Shown one piece after another: positions 32,599 through 43,154 of a DNA stretch of 64,000 bases. Both the position numbers and the translations under genes were made by a program. Position 1 is the first letter of the stretch. Every line of letters starts with the position of its first letter. The notes under the pieces are model-generated. The model did no database searches, was not told the origin of the DNA, and saw nothing but the letters and a program-made list of their open reading frames with translations. The stretch is from Pleurodeles waltl (lineage: Eukaryota; Chordata; Amphibia; Caudata; Salamandridae): NCBI RefSeq assembly GCF_031143425.1, contig NC_090447.1, positions 139,457,106-139,521,105 of the forward strand, written 5' to 3'.

Positions 32599-34050
32599 TC
32601 ATAATTTAGTTTGAATCAAGGACAATGTCCACTTCCCCTGTGAACCATATGTTGTATCATATTGTGGTAAGGCCAGAGTCACATTAAATGGATAAAACAG
32701 TGAATGAATGTACACAAGCAGGTGAGAGTTCAAATGTGTTTGAAAGCTCAGTAGATTAGGACAGGCATGGAGATGGGCAGGTAATTTATTCCATTCCTTC
32801 ACTGTGGTAACTGGAAAGACACAAGGTCAGATTTACAAGGCCCATGGCAGAGGGTGGCGCAGCAGTGCCTTGCTGCTCCGCCCTGCTCCAACAAGAATGG
32901 TCAGAAATGGGTTGTATCTACAAGATACAATGCATTTCTGTCCTCTCCCCCTGTGCTGGTACACACATTTCTGCTATGATAAAATGCAGGTACCCTAGCA
33001 TTATGGTGCAAGGGTTCCTACATTGTAGTGATGATTGTTTTTGTGCATGAAGGGGCACCTTTCTGCACAAAAACAATCAATGGAGACAATTTCCTCCTTC
33101 GATGTGTGCTGCAGAATTAGCCATGCTTGACAAATCCTGATTGATTGACTGATTGATTGATGGATATATGTTCCTCATGCAGCAGCAGTGAGTAAACGGG
33201 GAGCTGCAACTTGGACTTTCTGTATGTGAATGAGCCATCTGTTGGGAAGACCCACATAACAGGCATTCCCATAGTCCATCAGTGGGAGAATGAAAGCATT
33301 TACCACTGGTATATGGACGGCAGTAACAATGAAAGGCAAAATATTTTTGAGGCATTTGAGGTACCAAAAAAAAATTGATGGGTAATTTAGCCACTTATGA
33401 ATCCAATTTGAGAACTGCATTTATCCATATATCCAGATTACAAGCTTGTTGTGATGGCGGGAGACAGGGACCTATAAATCGGGTTAAATAGTATGGGGAA
33501 ATGTTCCCTCTGTACCTTGGATGATTAAGGACCTGACTCAGAGCTTGGCAGATGGGATTACTACGTCACAAATGTGACGGATACGCCATCCACAATATTA
33601 CAATGTCATTATATCCAATGGACATCGTAATATGGTGGATTGGATATCTGTCACATTTGTGACAGATTAACCCATCCATCAAACACTACATCAGGCCCTA
33701 AATATTTAATTTTGAAAGCATTTGACTTTAGAAAATGTTCAGCCATCCACTGGTGAGTATCAGACAAGACAAAGGCCCAGGCTGTGATGGAGAGTCAGTA
33801 TTCGGCTGTGGAATGCCATAATCATTGTCTGATAAAGATAAAAATGATCGGTGTATCGTCAGCAGACATGTAAAAATTACCTCCACTGTCCTCAAGCAAT
33901 CTTGCTAATGCCGCTATGCAAAAAGCAAGCAGAAGAGGAGATAGAATGGAGCCCTGTGGCACTCCATATTTGATTGATTTAGCCTTGGAGTGGAAAGAAA
34001 GAACATTACTGTTTGGGAGCGATAAGTCAAAAATGATTTAAACCATTTTA
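32599..34050 (-). pseudogene. L2/CR1-type LINE ORF2 remnant, interrupted
   Basis: Reading minus from 34050, GVPQGSILSPLLLAF and a degraded active-site box (YMSADDTPI, near 33850-33870) appear. Then come the thumb region (VGLPNRWLIHIQKVQ, 33175-33260) and the C-terminal EWNKLPAHLHACPNLLSFQT (32740-32802). A palindromic MITE lies at 33529-33698. About 300 bp of unrelated repeat, with a TGATTGAT-type tail at 33140-33165, lies between the last two parts. Stops and frameshifts are frequent. Confidence 0.75.
33529..33698. mobile_element. 170-bp palindromic MITE, GGGCCTGAT-type ends
   Basis: The ends GGACCTGACT and inverted GGGCCTGATG are flanked by TAA at 33526-33528 and 33699-33701. The interior folds as a long imperfect hairpin with ACAAATGTGACGGAT-like arms and a centre near 33618. 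The termini match the H5 family, so H5-type transposase is the likely mover. Confidence 0.85.
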
Positions 34051-34399
34051 TAGATTTCTGGTTGCAGCAGGAGGAGCTGCAGGGCTTTGTTGGGGTGGAG
34101 CGGCGCGGGCAGTACAGAGGTGCGGGGGCGAATTAATAAAAAATATTTTAAATCACTTACCTGCTTCTCTGCCGCCCAGCTGCTCTTCTGCTGCAATGCA
34201 GGCACAGGCTTCCAGCCTGGTCTGCAGCCAATCCTGATGCTGCTCAAAGCAGTATCAGGATTGGCTTGGAGCAACCAGCCAGGGCACTCCCAGGCAGACT
34301 GGGAGCCTGTGCGTTCTCTCTCCAATCCGGCAACTGTGTTGCTGGGCTGGAGAAAGCCAACCAAGATGGCCAGCCAAACATACATGTACAACTAATGTT
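34051..34399. repeat. Unclassified repeat with nested hairpin
   Basis: A 37-bp palindrome (34228-34264) with CCAATCCTGATG arms lies inside longer arms GCACAGGCT...GCCTGTGC (about 34202-34313). No termini or target duplication were found. Confidence 0.35.
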
Positions 34400-37394
34400 G
34401 AACACTGACCCTGGCACAGGGGAGTGACCAAGTAAGACGGCTGGCAGGCAGCTCTGGAGGAGACCTCCCTGTCTTGAATTTTAATCCTCCAACATCCTCA
34501 CGATCTACGAGAGCTTCCCAGCTGCTGTGCACTGCCGTTATACACAATGGCCAATGGGGTCCTCCTGAGCCTGTTTAGCGGACTGAGGCACCACTGAGAC
34601 CCTATTTTTTGGGCAGGCTTGCCTTGGGGTGGACCCATGCAGAGAGGTATGGACTGCGGCTGCCAGGTCCTCCCAGGGACAAAGACTGCTGCACACTAGC
34701 CTGAATAGAGCCCTCTGAGCTTGATGCTGATTCCTTAGGGCCCGGAGGAGGCATCTTTGAGCTGCGGCCTGGTTGCACAGCTGTGGGTGAGAGTGTCCCT
34801 CTGCACCTCGTATCTACTGGTCTGGCCTGTGGAGCTGCTAGCCTCACTGATGAGGAGGCTGTGAGTTGGGAGGGGTGGCGAAGCAGGAGTGCACTGGCAT
34901 GGAAGGAGGTCCTACTTCTCAGCCCAGCACCCCGATCGTCCACTTGAGCCTGAAATATACAGTGCATCCAACGGGTGAGTGAGACCACCGGATTACACAA
35001 TTGCCACACCTGAGTTGTCTGGGGTCCCCAGGATGGTGATGTGGCTCCTCGTGGCTAAGAGGATGAGCCCCTGTGAATGAGCCTGCCCCTGTTGTCGCAG
35101 GAAGGTGATTTCTTTGGCCCCAGGTGACCTCTGCATGGCCCAAGAGACATGCACATACCGTGCCTTTGATACCACTCAATGACACATGACAGATCTATGG
35201 ATGGGGCGCAGTATTCAATTATGTTCTGGAATGTTAGCAGACTGGGCAGCAAGATGAAGCAGGGCCTGGTGGCACAATAAATTTGTCATCTCAAACCAGA
35301 CATGGTCTTCCTTCAGGAGACCCATATGTTGGGGACCCAGTGCAGTTTTTCGGGTACTGGGGCCTAGACTACATCGCCACACTCAGGGCTGAGCACTGGA
35401 TCATGAGGGGTGACCATATGGATAAAAAAATGTCTCTGTTTGTGGTTAGTCATGGATGGGTCAATATGGGATATATGTCAGAGTTCAGGGACTATGGGGA
35501 CGGATGTTGGTTACCTTAGTTAGTGTGTAGGCACCTCCTCACCTTCAGGCACCAGTGCTGAAGGAGGTGGTGGTCATTCTCTGGAGGCTAATTCAGCCCT
35601 GCATATCATAGGCAGTGATTTCAATGATGTTATGGCCCCAGAAGCAAACGGCTCAGGAGCGGCAGTGAATGCCCCAGCAGTTACCCCCCTGGCATGATTT
35701 TCATACTTGTTAAAACTCTCTGATCTGTGGTGGCAGTGACATCCAGCAGACTACTCCTTCTTTTCTGGGAGGCACCAATCCCTCTCCAGACTAGACTATG
35801 GCCCTCATTATGATCTCAGTGGTAAAACGACCTCCCCACCAGTGTTTCCGCCCTCCGGCCCAGCAGGGAAAAGGGCCTTAACATTGACGCCGGCTCCACA
35901 TGGAGCCACCGCCAATGTTGGTGTGCAGCAGGTGCAGAAGCACCCATCGCGCAGATCACTGCCCGTAAATCGGGCAGTGACCTGGCAACGGGGCACTGCA
36001 TGGGGGCCACTGCAAGTGCATGGGCAGTGCAGGGGCCCCCAGGTGGGCCCAGAGCACCCCTTCCGCCAGCCTTTTCCTGGCAGGGGAACCCGCCAGGGAA
36101 AGGCTGGGGGAATCAGGGTACATTATCCCCCGTGGGATAATGTATTCTGCCATCGGCAGGCTGCCTGTTGGCGGCAGCCTGGCGGTGGGGGAGGACCGCC
36201 TGTGGCGGTCTTCCCTTGTTATTTATATGGCAGTCGAGACCGCCATGCCGGTGGCAGTAATTACCGCCGGCGTGGCGGTCTCAACCACCATGTACATAAT
36301 GAGGGCCTATATCTTTGCCCCAGCTGGTGAGGTGGCCAATGGAGCAAGAGCAGAATATCTGGCACATGTCCTCCCTGGCCTAGTCTGGGTAATAATCAGA
36401 GGGAGGGACTCTCAGCGACCTGCAGATGGAAATTTCTTGCATGTGACATGTGGAACCCAGAAGTCACCTGAGAGTTGCAAATTGACTCAGGACTCTACTT
36501 GAGGGAGGATTGGTGGAATTAGCAGTGGTCCTTTGGAGCCCTATAACACAGTCTTGCATGACAGAGCTCAAAACATACAGGCACACAAAAAATGCAAAGT
36601 AACAGCAGAGATAGAGGACCTTGAATGCCAGCTTAAACACCTTGAGGAGTCTGTGGGGCCCAGACGAACCTACATGTCCTTTCCACTCTAGAGGTGATGT
36701 GGAAGGAGCACCGGACCTGGCAAAGGGAGAGGTGCAAAAACATTTGTTGGCTATGCAGCATCGTCTATATGACTCCGGGAATAAAGTGGGTAAGCCGCAT
36801 GCTAAGCTGAGTAGGAAGGAGGCTGAGTCATGATAGGTTAAATGCATCATTGACGACACCGGAGCTCAGTACTCAATGGATAAGGACATTACAGAGGCAA
36901 GTGTGATGTTATATGCCTCGTTCTATGGTGCCAGACCACTGGCAGACACGGCTTCTATAGCTGCCTACTTGCACGCTGTATATTTGCCAGGGGTCCCAGC
37001 TGAAGACAGACAGTCCCTAGAAGAGGACATTAAACTCAAGGAGCTTCAGGCGTCAATTGAGAAACTAAAAACAGGGAGTACTCCAGGGCAGAATGGCCTT
37101 CCGGCTGAATTCTGTCAGGGCTATTCCAAGCTTTTGAGTCCAGAGCTGTTAGACCTCTTCAGGGAGGCCCGAGACAGGGTGAACTCCCATCGGACCTGCA
37201 GCGTGCCACCATTGCCGTAATACATAAAAAGGGCAAACCAGTGGCGAGTTGTGGCTCCTTCTGCCCAATCTCTCTGGTAAATATTGAGATGAAGGTCCTT
37301 GCCACAATTTTGGCTAAGAGGCATCTGACAGTGATAGTCACACTTATTCATAGAGATCAGTCTGGCTTTATTACTGATAGGTCCACTAGACTAA
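34400..37394 (+). pseudogene. L1-type LINE, 5' part with ORF2 start
   Basis: GC-rich sequence to about 35200 resembles a LINE leader. From about 35220 an endonuclease start is readable (FWNVSRLGSKM, PDMVFLQETHM). A MITE occupies 35800-36307. The 36876-37220 frame holds the reverse transcriptase lead-in (KLKTGSTPGQNGLPAEF), continuing to RDQSGFITDRSTR at 37390. There the H5 element interrupts it, and the LINE resumes at 53019. Many stops; ORF1 is not recognised. Confidence 0.7.
35800..36307. mobile_element. Hairpin-chain MITE, copy 3
   Basis: The ends GGCCCTCATTATGATC and inverted GGCCCTCATTATGTAC are flanked by TAT at 35797-35799 and 36308-36310. The interior is a series of inverted repeats (about 35876-35930, 35952-35982, 36061-36107, 36117-36150 and 36153-36190), and several match copy 1 in order. 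It is inserted in the L1-type LINE. Confidence 0.85.
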
Positions 37395-37673
37395 GGGCCT
37401 GATTTAGATGTTGGTTGTAATGGTCCCACCATCAACTTTTTGATGGGAAACTCTCCTGCTGCCATGAAAGTCCACCCTCTGAGCATAGGCGAAAGATCTC
37501 CGATGGTCCGCCATCACTGCCAAGAATCTTCACCCGTGTCGACGGTGCCATAGGTAAAAGTGGCTGGCAGCGGGACCACGGCCTCTTTTACAGCGGAGCC
37601 AATCATGATGTGCAGGCCCGCCGACGCAATTGTGGCGGGTCAACCGCCACACCTGAGTTGGCTGTTTGGGAGT

Positions 37674-37680
37674 TATATAA
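37674..37680 (+). promoter_or_regulatory. TATA box of H5 transposase
   Basis: TATATAA lies 45 bp upstream of the ATG at 37725, a plausible core promoter position. Confidence 0.55.
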
Positions 37681-37724
37681 ACACAAAACTTGCCTTTTTA
37701 ACACTTGCCACATATTCTGACACC

Positions 37725-37807
37725 ATGAGCTTGATGCTACCAGTCCTCCCTTTGCTCCTGGTCCATGTCCAAGATGGACATTAATCCAGTCATCACCAGA
37801 ACAGAAG
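37725..37807 (+). pseudogene. H5 transposase exon 1 (83 nt)
   Basis: It encodes MSLMLPVLPLLLVHVQDGH, then a TAA, and ends at donor G|GTAAGTC (37808). The Leu-rich start and exact 83-nt length match exon 1 of H1-H3 although the terminal repeats belong to another family. The stop shows decay. Confidence 0.65.
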
Positions 37808-38766
37808 GTAAGTCACAGGCATTCCTGTTAGTCTTGGAGTTGTAGCTTCACAGTTTTACTGGACTTGTGCATGGCTCATTAATTTGTGTAAGCACAACCA
37901 TATTGTTGCGCAACACTGAAATGTGTAATGTTGAAAATGTGTCAGAACAAACCTCAAGATATAAGTAGCACCCACCAATCTGGGGCAGACTGCTATCATG
38001 GCAATGGACACCTACGTAAAAAGTCTCAACAATCACAAATAGAAATGTGTCCGTGAAGGTGTGTGCAATAATGTCCCCAAAATATCTTAAATATCAGCTT
38101 AAACAGTATCCCCAATTTTAACTAAACAATCCCAAGATAATGTAGCAAATACACTACAACATGCTACAGATGGGTGTACACAGAATATAAAACAATTTTT
38201 ACTGGTGAATTGCAAACATGGCGGAGATGTATGAAGGTCACGTGTCCTCTTGGTGTGTTGAATATATCACAAACGTAAGATCCCATTTAACTGTAAAGTG
38301 CCAGGTCATCTGTGTAATGCATACATGTATATTGATGACACATCATTTAAAAATAAACACACATGCATGTATATTAATGACACATCATTTAAAAATAAAC
38401 ACAAATGCATTCTCCACTCACAGCAACAGAAACACATAGGCCCTCATTACAACCCTGGCGGTCGGTGTTAAAGCGGTGGTAATACAGCCTACAGGCTGGC
38501 AGTAAAAAAAATGGGATCATGACCATGGCAGAAACCGCCAACACATACAGCCACTTTAACACTCCGACTGCCACGGTGGTAGCAACAAATACTGCAGCGG
38601 TAACCGCCAACAGCCAGGTGGAAGACAATGTACCGCCCACTCCATTACAACACGCCCATCCGCCAGCTTTTCCGGAGCGGTACCAACGCCATCAAAAGCA
38701 CGGCGTAAACAGTACTTGGAAAGGAAACCACTCACCTCTCGACACTCAAGGAAGAACCAGGATGCC

Positions 38767-38849
38767 ATGGAGCCCAAGCTGCACGTCCTGCCCATGCTAG
38801 TGTATCTTCTCATATATCAGGAGCACCAACGGCTGCGATGACAAACACA
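38767..38849 (+). pseudogene. H3 transposase exon 1 (83 nt)
   Basis: It encodes MEPKLHVLPMLVYLLIYQEH followed by a short basic end, with a TGA at 38839-38841. The donor is A|GTGAGTAC at 38850. Length and sequence match H2 exon 1. Confidence 0.7.
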
Positions 38850-40500
38850 GTGAGTACAGCACCTAATAGACAGGGGTGGAGGAAAAGAAAGTGACACACA
38901 CACGCAACACGCAACATACCCACCCCCACCCTCCCCCCCAACGCCATACACACAAACACATTCAACAACATTACATATACACCCTGTAACCCTCTGGAAA
39001 AATGCAAGGACAAAAGGAATTGAGTCAAATTAGTGTAATATTAGAATTCTAGAGAAATACGTTCATAAATAAATAAACAGTATGTACAATATATACAATA
39101 TATACAAGATGAGGGCCAATGTCCACACAAACATAGTCTACACTTGGTCAATGCCAGCAACAACAATACCGTTAGCGTACACAACAGACAGGGAGCTGTC
39201 CTATGCACTCGACCATGCACTACCAGTTACAATGCTAGTCACCAGCCCATGGGGGACATGGCATAACGCCATCAGCTGCACACCTGAAACCCACAGGAAC
39301 CTTCCCAGTAGTAAATGCACACTAACACCATTGGGTTTGGAGGGCTTCAGAGCCTGCCCAACAAGGGACCTACCCTGCCATGTAAGCCCTGGCCTAGGGG
39401 CACCCACAGTCCACATGCCCCACCCAGGTAAAACCTTAACGCATGCCAACTCATGAATCTGAATTTGTACTCACCCCCTTGACGCTGCTGTGATGCCCTC
39501 AAGTGCCCATCCAACTCCGGATAGGACACCGCCAGGATGCGGAACATCAGGGGGGTCAGGGTACGACAGGCACCCCTTCCTCGTTGGGATGCCAGCCCCA
39601 GCTGGGCCTAGACCGTCTTCCTTGCCCAGCGGCGCCGGTCCTTCACATCATTTGCGGCTGTGGGTGCTCCGACTGTCAAAGACCCCCAGGGTCCACACCT
39701 CCTTGGTGATTGCACGCTAAATACCCTTTTTCTGATGGGCGCTGACCTCCAGGAAAAATACAGGAGAAAAGGGATTAGTAATACCGTCCGGACCGTCACA
39801 CTCATGGCCCACCATATCCCTCCCATCCACTAAGGCACACACATTCACCACCATACATGCAGCACTCTGCCCCGGACACCTCAGCCCCGCCCTACATGTG
39901 GCTTACACACACAGCACCGCATACAATCATGGCCCACGCATCATGCTCACAGTGTACGACCCTGTTTGTCTGGAGGACCACAGAGTAAAGTGTACTGGGG
40001 TAGGACCCCATCCACCAGTCTCTCCAACTCTTCCGCTGTGAAGGCAGGGGCCTTTTCCCCAGACACATGAGCCATTGTCGCTTCCAGACACAAGTCACAG
40101 CAGCACTTGCAGTGTAGGTCCTCTACTGCTGAAGGTCAGGTAGCAATTGAGTGAAGAGATAGAAAATGGCGGTCACGTCCGCGGAGATGCGTACCGTCAA
40201 CACCGGTGTACATCGCCACTGCCACTTGGAACCCATAGGGCCCAATGATAACCAATGCAACGGTTGTCGACCACCTACCACAACGCCAGCGGAATGACCT
40301 CATTTCCACTTGTCCCTCCTCACAGGTCAGGCAGCCGCCATTTCAGGGGGGCACAGGAAATGGCACCTAACTGCACCAAAGCAGACATTGGCACATCAAC
40401 TGACTCTCAGATTGACATGCTGGTTCTGTAAATGAAGAGATGCATCATTATAGCAATTGATGTGCAAATATGACCCTCTGCTAACTGTTATCCTCTCTAG

Positions 40501-41150
40501 GCCTCAACCGCTGAAGATGAACATGAGATGGAGACATCCTCCAGTGTACAGACCCCTGGTGGACCTTGCGACAATGGAGGACAGACACATTATCCTAACA
40601 TACAGACTTGATTGTGCCACAATCCAAGAACTGTGTGCCCAATTGGAGCCAGACCTGATGTCAGCTCTCCGCCAGCCCACAGGTATCCTCCCTCTAGTGC
40701 AGGTCCTGTCAGTGCTCCATTTCCTGGCAAGTGGTTCCTTCCAAACAACAGTGGCCATAGCATCAGGGATGTCTTAGCCAATGTTCTCCAACATGTTGAC
40801 CAGAGTGTTGTCTGCCCTTCTGAAACACATGCGCAGCTACATCGTGTTCCCCCAGGTGGAGGATTTGGCCACAGTGAAGGCTGGCTTTTATGCCCTGGGA
40901 CATATCCCCAACATCATTGGTGCCATTGGCGGTACACATGTGGCATTTGCCCCCTGAAGAAATGAACAGGTCTACAGGAATAGAAAAAGCTACCACTCTA
41001 TGAATGTGCAGATGGTGTGTTTGGCTGACCAGTACATCTCCCATGTGAATGCGAAGTATCCTGGCTCTGTGCATGGCACCTTTATCTTGAGGAATAGCAG
41101 CATCCCGTATGTGATGGCTCAACTCCAGAGGCACTGTCTGTGGCTAATAG
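40501..41150 (+). pseudogene. H3 transposase exon 2, catalytic Asp lost
   Basis: It follows acceptor CTCTAG (40500). It encodes WRHPPVYRPLVDLATMEDR, a helical N-terminal region, a TAG at about 40774 and then YALGHIPNIIGAIGGTH. The first catalytic Asp of GAIDGTH is Gly here. Two stops follow near 40957. PGSVHGT near 41070 replaces the second Asp (PGSVHDS/HDA in H1 and H2) with Gly as well. Confidence 0.85.
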
Positions 41151-41249
41151 GTGAGCCCAAGGTCCCCACCCAGTATATGCTGGTGTCTGGGTATGGGATT
41201 GTCTCTAAGGGTTAGTGTGTGTCTAACAGTTGTCCCTCGATATTTGCAG

Positions 41250-41624
41250 GTGACTCTGGTTACCCCAACCTCTCATGGCTACTGACCCAGTGAAGAATCC
41301 CTGGACAAGGGCAGAGGAATGTTACAATGAGGCACATGGGCGAACAAGGAGGATTATTGAGTGAAACTTCGGCCTCCTGAAGGGCAGGTTCCGGTGCCTC
41401 CATCTGACAAGTGGATCCCTATACTACTCACCCAAGAAGGTGTGCCACATCATCGTTGCATGTTGCACAACCTGGCCTTGAGACACCAGGTGCCTTTTCT
41501 GCAGGAGGATGAGCCTGGAGATGGTCTTGTGGCAGCAGTGGAGCCTGATGTCAGTGAGGAAGAGGAGGCAGAGGAAGAAGAGGTGGACAACAGAAGTAAT
41601 ATCATACAGCAGTACTTTCAGTGA
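41250..41624 (+). pseudogene. H3 transposase exon 3
   Basis: It comes after a 99-bp GT-AG intron (41151-41249). GDSGYPNLSWLL is followed by a one-base loss near 41290. A TGA near 41362 replaces the Trp of IIEWTFGLLK. The remaining frame ends in an acidic tail with its stop at 41622-41624. Confidence 0.82.
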
Positions 41625-42243
41625 CACACAGGTAAGACACTGTAACTTCATTTTTCTTTTCAGTTTTCTGTTGGACATTGTACATGGCAGCATGATTTCC
41701 CTATGTCTATGGACACTTACTGTACCCTGTGGCATCTCTATTTTCAGATCTCTGTGCCTCACTCTGGCTCCTCGTATGTTTACAGCTGACCACTACAGGT
41801 CATACCAATATATAAATTACTGTACATAAAATGTGCAATGTTTTCAGAATGTTGTACTAATACATATTTTTAATCAATTGACAGACTCCAGAATTGTATT
41901 TGTTCCAAGGGTGTTTATTTAAGTGCTAATAAGTAGAGGGGGATGTGCAATGGGCTGGGGTGATGTGGAGGAATGTCCATTTAGAATCCAGTCTCTTTGT
42001 ATCACAGGTACATTGTCCAATGGGGCATAGTGATTCTGTGGGCTAGGTGATTCTCTCTAATGGGCATGCTTCTGTGATGGGGGTTCATGCATTGGTGTGG
42101 CATGCAGGGATTGGTATTGGGATGGGTGGGTTGTAATAGTGGGGTATATTTGAGGTAGTGGAGTGATGTGGCGAGGGTAGGGGTAGGAGTTTGTGATGGC
42201 ATACAGGTAGGGTTGGGGATATAGTAGTAAAGTTTTGACTTAC

Positions 42244-42622
42244 CAGAGTCCAGTCCTGCAACTACTCCTGTGAGGCCTTCAGGATGCCTGATCACCAAGA
42301 CTTGTTCCTCCCATGTTGTTAGTTGTTGGGGAGGAGGTGGGGGTCCACCGCCAGTCCTCTGTACTGCTATCTGGTGTCTTGCAACCACGAAACGCACATT
42401 CCCCAGTAGGTCGTTCCACCTCTTCCTGATGTCATCCCTTGTTCTGGGGTACTGTCCCACGACATTGACCCTGCCCACGACTCTCCACCATAGCTCCATC
42501 TTCCTTGCAATGGACGTCTGCTGCACCTGTGATCCGAATAGCTGTGGCTCTACCCAGATGATTTCCTCCACCATGACCCTTAGCTCCTCTTCTGAAAGCC
42601 TGGGGTGTCTTTGGGGTGCCAT
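42244..42622 (-). CDS. H3 Myb/SANT-like gene exon 1
   Basis: The ATG at 42620-42622 begins MAPQRHPRLSEEELRVMVEE. The domain follows with EPQLFGSQVQQTSIARKMEL, RVVGRVNVV and DDIRKRWNDLLGNVRFV, then TGGGPPPPPQQ and VIRHPEGL. The donor is G|GTAAGTC at 42243. The frame is open along the whole exon. No exon 2 fits between here and the transposase stop at 41624, so the gene is truncated. A TATAAAA box on minus lies at 42821-42827. Confidence 0.82.
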
Positions 42623-43154
42623 GGATGTGGTGTGAGTGGTATGTGTAAAAATGTGTGGATGTATGGGTTGATGTGTTGTGGTGTGTGCTGTGAGATGCGT
42701 GGATGGTGTATGGGTGATGGTGTTCTGTGGCTGAGATTGAGTGGGTGCTCCTGGCTTGTCTCTCTCTCTGTTGGCAATCATTTTTTTCGTTGAAAGGGTT
42801 GTGGGTAATGTGGGTGGGTGTTTTATAGTGGTGTGGGTGTGTAGGTGTGGTGTGTGTATGTGTGTCAGGTGTGTGTAATTTGAATTGTCCAATGTGGTGT
42901 AGTTTTGTTAGTGTGTGTGTATTTTGAGCGCGGCGGTGTGTACCGCCAATGGTTTATCGCGGTTGGAAGACCGCTGCAGTGATTCGTGGGTCCTGATACT
43001 GTTTATCACTGACCTTTGGTCAGGCGGACTTGTGTGGGTGTCTGTATAGTGGCAGATTTCTCTGTGTGGGTATACCGCCGCGGTCACAGTTTGTTGGCGG
43101 CCGTCAGCACAGCAGTAGGCAGTATTTACCGCCAAGGTTGTAATGAGGGCCATA

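Larger units (their letters stand above)
38439..43151 (+). mobile_element. Harbinger element H3, nested in H5
   Basis: The ends GGCCCTCATTACAACC are exact inverted copies, with ATA at 38436-38438 and 43152-43154. It has transposase on plus and a Myb-like gene on minus. The insertion lies in intron 1 of the H5 transposase. The 4,713-bp element is decayed: stops, a frameshift, a lost catalytic Asp and no Myb exon 2. Confidence 0.92.

Noticed and set aside
35842..36330. 162-codon ORF
   Set aside because: It lies within the hairpin-chain MITE copy 3, and the frame crosses its right boundary.
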